In this document: positions 60,640 through 64,000 of the stretch, in pieces
Layout of the letters: each line of letters opens with the position of its first letter
Numbering within the stretch: position 1 is the stretch's first letter
Assembly (NCBI GenBank): GCA_964020975.1
Contig: OZ026613.1
Location: 62,035,511-62,099,510, forward strand
Reading direction: 5' to 3'
DNA from: Hermodice carunculata
Taxonomy: Eukaryota; Annelida; Polychaeta; Eunicida; Amphinomidae
Length of the DNA: 64,000 nt
Translations under genes and position numbers: made by a program
Notes under the pieces: generated by a model
Database searches by the model: none
Seen by the model: the letters and a program-made list of their open reading frames with translations, nothing else
Told to the model about the DNA's origin: nothing

Positions 60640-61000
60640 GGAGAAATTTTGTGAATTTAGCATACATTAAAATTCCCCAAGTTTTGTTTATATGCTATTG
60701 GATTTGCTAGTTGTCTCAAAACTATATGTGTAAGTTTGAACTTTGTGTCCATCTCCAATAGTTTAGAGGATATGGAGCTTTTAAAATTTCAATTGTCCCT
60801 CATTTGCATAATTTTAATCATCATGACTGTTTCAAGTCAGGTGCCTAATTTCACTGGTAGGTCATTTATCATGGCAAGTTTGGTGGTTTTCGGAATATTA
60901 GGGTCCGAGAAAAACTACGGACAAATCTGGTTGTAAAGAAAAAAGAAAGAAAGAAAGAATTCTTGGAAAAACAAAATGTCTGGGTTGGCACCCAGACATA
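60640..61000 (-). mobile_element. F1 element M4, 5' end portion
   Basis: Minus orientation: last body unit, 'gtttggtggttttcggaa', 'gtccgagaaaaactacgga', GAAA tract, 'gaattcttggaaaaacaaa' and the palindrome with TGTCTGGGTT / GGCACCCAGACATA ending at 61000. The 3' end is not found; it may be the missing 5' part of M3, separated by R-B. Confidence 0.7.
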
Positions 61001-62305
61001 AAAACATGTCAGTTTCTCTGATGAAATATGTCACCTGCCATGCCCTGCTTTACATGCCTAAAATAGTTCAACTTTGATGACTAAAACTTGTCAGAAGTAA
61101 TAATCTGTATGTTTGGATTTTGTCTATTGCTTTTGACACCCCCATATAAGTCTGACACTTGAGGCTGAATGGCTTAAAATTATCAGCTTTTCCCAAATAC
61201 GAATTTGCAATGACAAATAAAATGTTTCTCTGATTTAATTTTGTAGCTTTCCCTGCAACCAAATTCCTGAAATAAAACCTCTTCAAAGCCAAAATTCTTT
61301 CAGAAAGAGAAAATAATAAATTTCACATTGGAGCCTGTATTTTTCCCAGGTGATGGTATTATCCGCTTAAAATCGTGTCTGGCCAGTAACTCTGTCAGCG
61401 ATGTGCAGATCTTTTGAAAACTTTGCACGACCATTGGTTATTGCTTAAGAATGTGTCCTGAAGTAAAAGTAGGTCACTAGGTCAAATTTCTGGGTCACTA
61501 TGATACAATTATATAAATGTGCAATACATTCATGCTGAGGCTATAATTATTTTCACATGTGACTTAGATCCATGAATCTTTTAACATACATAAATCTTGA
61601 TCAAAATATGCGTCATGAAGTGAACTGGGTCACCAGTGTAAAATCTATTTAATGTACTCACTGGCCAGCAATTCATTCATTGTTGCACAGCTCTTCCTCA
61701 AACTTTTCAAGATTAAGGACGTACATGAATTCGTAGGAACAAACGTAACGGATGGGTAAACAGCTTGCTTTGACCAAAGTAGAAAATGCATTTTATCCAA
61801 AGACCTTGTGTATGAATTTTTTACTTTGAATGAGTGTTGCAGCCGTTATATTCAATAGTTAGCGTTGAAGCAAAATGTCAATGTGATCTGTTTGGATTAA
61901 GTCCTTATGTAATTTTATTAAGGAGATCAGCAGATATTAATCATTGTATTAAAAAAAATCATACCCAGGCTATATAAGATCTTCTTAATATACGAATGGA
62001 AGATATCTTCAAATTTATCTGTCAACTAAAAATAGCATGGCTTGTGACAGGGATTAATGACGTCATAGTATCACTTGCCTTTCAAATTCGTCCTCTCAAC
62101 CCATGCGTCATCTTGCCTCAATCTGCCCTAACAAGAATGCACATGAAAGTATCAATCTTTGAAAAAGAATCAAAACAAAAAACGAACAAACAAACAAACA
62201 AAAACAAAAATCACAAAAAACGCTCTCCCCTTACATGGATGCTCATGAAGGAAGCAATCTTTGAAAAAAAAATACAAAAAAAAAAAAAAAGGAAAAAGAA
62301 AAAAA
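61001..62305. other. Unique-looking DNA, nothing recognised
   Basis: No gene or repeat end; A-rich runs at 62165-62305. Confidence 0.4.
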
Positions 62306-62309
62306 AACC

Positions 62310-64000
62310 GGCTGTGTTAACAGCCCATGCTCAGCTGACCTAGAGATTTAATAACACTTGTGGCTCTGTAAACTTGGGATAGGATCAGGGTCACTCATTT
62401 ACTGAGTAAGTCTGACCTTTTTGAAAGAACACTAACATGTGCAACATCAAGGTCCCAGTTCAAGTTATTGTGAAGAGTAAAACTGATGTATGTTGCACTG
62501 TAACCCCAGAAATGAGGTCAAGGTCACTCATGTACTGTCTAAGCATGATCTTCATAGAGAAATATTGACATATGCAACATCAAAGTGCTGTATCAAAATA
62601 GATCTCAAGTTATTAAGTGAGCAGTAAATTGCATGTCAGTTGTCCTGAGACCTTGGGAATGAAGCCAAGGTCCAAAAATCACTTGAGCATAAGCACTTGC
62701 ACAAAAAGGTAGACGCTTATCAAAGGTACATCCCTACCAAGTTTGACACAAGTCTGGCCAACATTATTTAAATTATAACCAATAAAAGAAATGCCCATGT
62801 TATACTTTCCTATTAAAACTGTTTTAACAGATTTTTCAGAAAAAAATCATAAAAAATCCAAAAATCACTGGACAATTTAAACATACTTGATAGAGACTTA
62901 CCCAAGGTACATTGTCACCAAGTTCGAAGTCAATCTGACTGACAGTTTCTTCCGAAAAGTCCAAAATGTGAATGAGCATTAGAATGCCTATTGACTTGCA
63001 TAGTTATCAATAAGAAAGGTTCATTAACCAAAAAGTACCCGAATTGAAACAAATAATTAAAATTCAGGAATACATAGTAGTGCCACCTAGAGAACAACTT
63101 TGATTGAGCCCTTCACAAGGAACATATCCACAAAGCTTTAGCTTAATCTGAGTGACGGTTCTGGAGAAAAAGTCGAAAATTGTGAAACTCCCCCCCCCCC
63201 CAAAAAAAATCATTTAAAAAAATGAAAAAAAAAAATGCAGTGCTATCTAGTGAAAAAATTAACTAGGAGTCTTTAGGAGTGCCCCTGTGTGATATCAAAA
63301 GCAATTGGGTGAGCACTTTCGAAGAAGTTTTTTTTTCCAGATTTATCCAAAAAGAAAAAAAATCGGTAAAAAATTTAAAAAATCACTCGAGCATGACCAT
63401 TTGAAAAAACCTGGTTAGAGACCCATCCAAGGTACATTGCCACCAAGTTTGAATTCAATCTGGATGATGGTTTCGGAGAAGTTGAAAAATGTGAATTACC
63501 ATTAGAATGCCCATGGACTTGCATAGTGATCAATAGGAAAGGCACATTTACCGATAAGTATCCGAATTGAAAAAATCGTTAAAAATCAGGAATCGGCAGC
63601 AATGCCACCGACTGAACAACTTTGTTTGACCCTTCCACGAGGACCATATCCACAAAGTTTCAGCTTAATCTGAGCGACTGTTCTGGAGAAGAAGTCAAAA
63701 ATAGCATAAACACACACAAAAAAATCATGAAAAATTAGTAAAAAATCGCAGCACCACCTAGTGGACAAATTCAGAACAAAGAGTCACCGGGAGTATCCCT
63801 GTGCGATATCAAAGCAATTGGGTGAGTGGTTTCGGAGAAGATTTTTGAAGATTTGCCCCAAAAGAGAACAAAAACATTCATATAAAAAAAAAAAAAAAAT
63901 CACTGGAGCGTGACCATTTGCACAAACTTGGTAGAGACCCACCCAAAGCAAATCCCCACCAAGTTTGAAGTGAATCGGGTTGACGGTTTTGGAGAAGAAG
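62310..64000 (+). mobile_element. F2 repeat, plus copy, runs off the window
   Basis: Begins with the hairpin GGCTGTGTTAACAGCC (62310-62325), then CATGCTCAGCTGACC, the counterpart of the 11-bp repeat at the right end of the copy at 45862. The body repeats ~518-bp units, with starts near 62866, 63384 and 63901. Further units or the 3' hairpin would lie beyond 64000. Confidence 0.75.

Overview
This is eukaryotic nuclear DNA, AT-rich and dominated by repeats, from an invertebrate metazoan. A marine deuterostome (echinoderm, hemichordate or amphioxus grade) is my best guess, because there is an IRF1/2-type gene, a LINE relic with a 2A-like peptide motif, and abundant rolling-circle-type repeats. 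I cannot name the species from sequence alone. I see no bacterial-style operons, rRNA, CRISPR array, intact tRNA gene or LTR element.

Only one host protein gene is well supported: an interferon regulatory factor (IRF) on the plus strand with nine coding exons between 29106 and 39983. All splice phases agree, and the model gives 526 residues. The N-terminal half of the protein has the complete tryptophan-cluster DNA-binding domain. The rest is basic, then acidic and Ser/Pro-rich, and no classical IRF association domain is recognisable. A polyadenylation signal lies at 40458. The introns have collected repeats, including a 263-bp tandem duplication that copied the front of exon 2, a 1.2-kb rolling-circle-type element, and a 1.3-kb member of a second repeat family.

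Layout: 1-3.3 kb AT-rich DNA and old repeat pieces; 3.3-4.76 kb LINE relic; 4.76-7.55 kb two nested rolling-circle-like elements; 7.55-14.65 kb mostly unique DNA with one tRNA-derived SINE; 14.7-20.4 kb a 30-bp minisatellite split by a minus-strand LINE and by composite repeats; 20.4-23.9 kb unique; 23.9-24.8 kb another rolling-circle-like element; 24.8-29.1 kb unique DNA upstream of IRF; 29.1-40.5 kb the IRF gene; 40.5-64 kb intergenic DNA filled with dispersed repeats, microsatellites and several perfect hairpins.

The most interesting system is a family (F1 here) of non-autonomous elements that look like Helentron/HINE rolling-circle transposons. Each has a 5' hairpin, then usually a (CTTT)n tract, then ~120-bp internal repeats, then a 3' hairpin ending in CTAG or a variant. 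One copy has inserted into another exactly between two T residues, which fixes the element's ends. Across subfamilies the 5' hairpin arm and a short inverted repeat next to the 3' hairpin change together. A second family (F2) has the same design with a different 11-bp subterminal inverted repeat. No autonomous Rep/helicase partner lies in the window.
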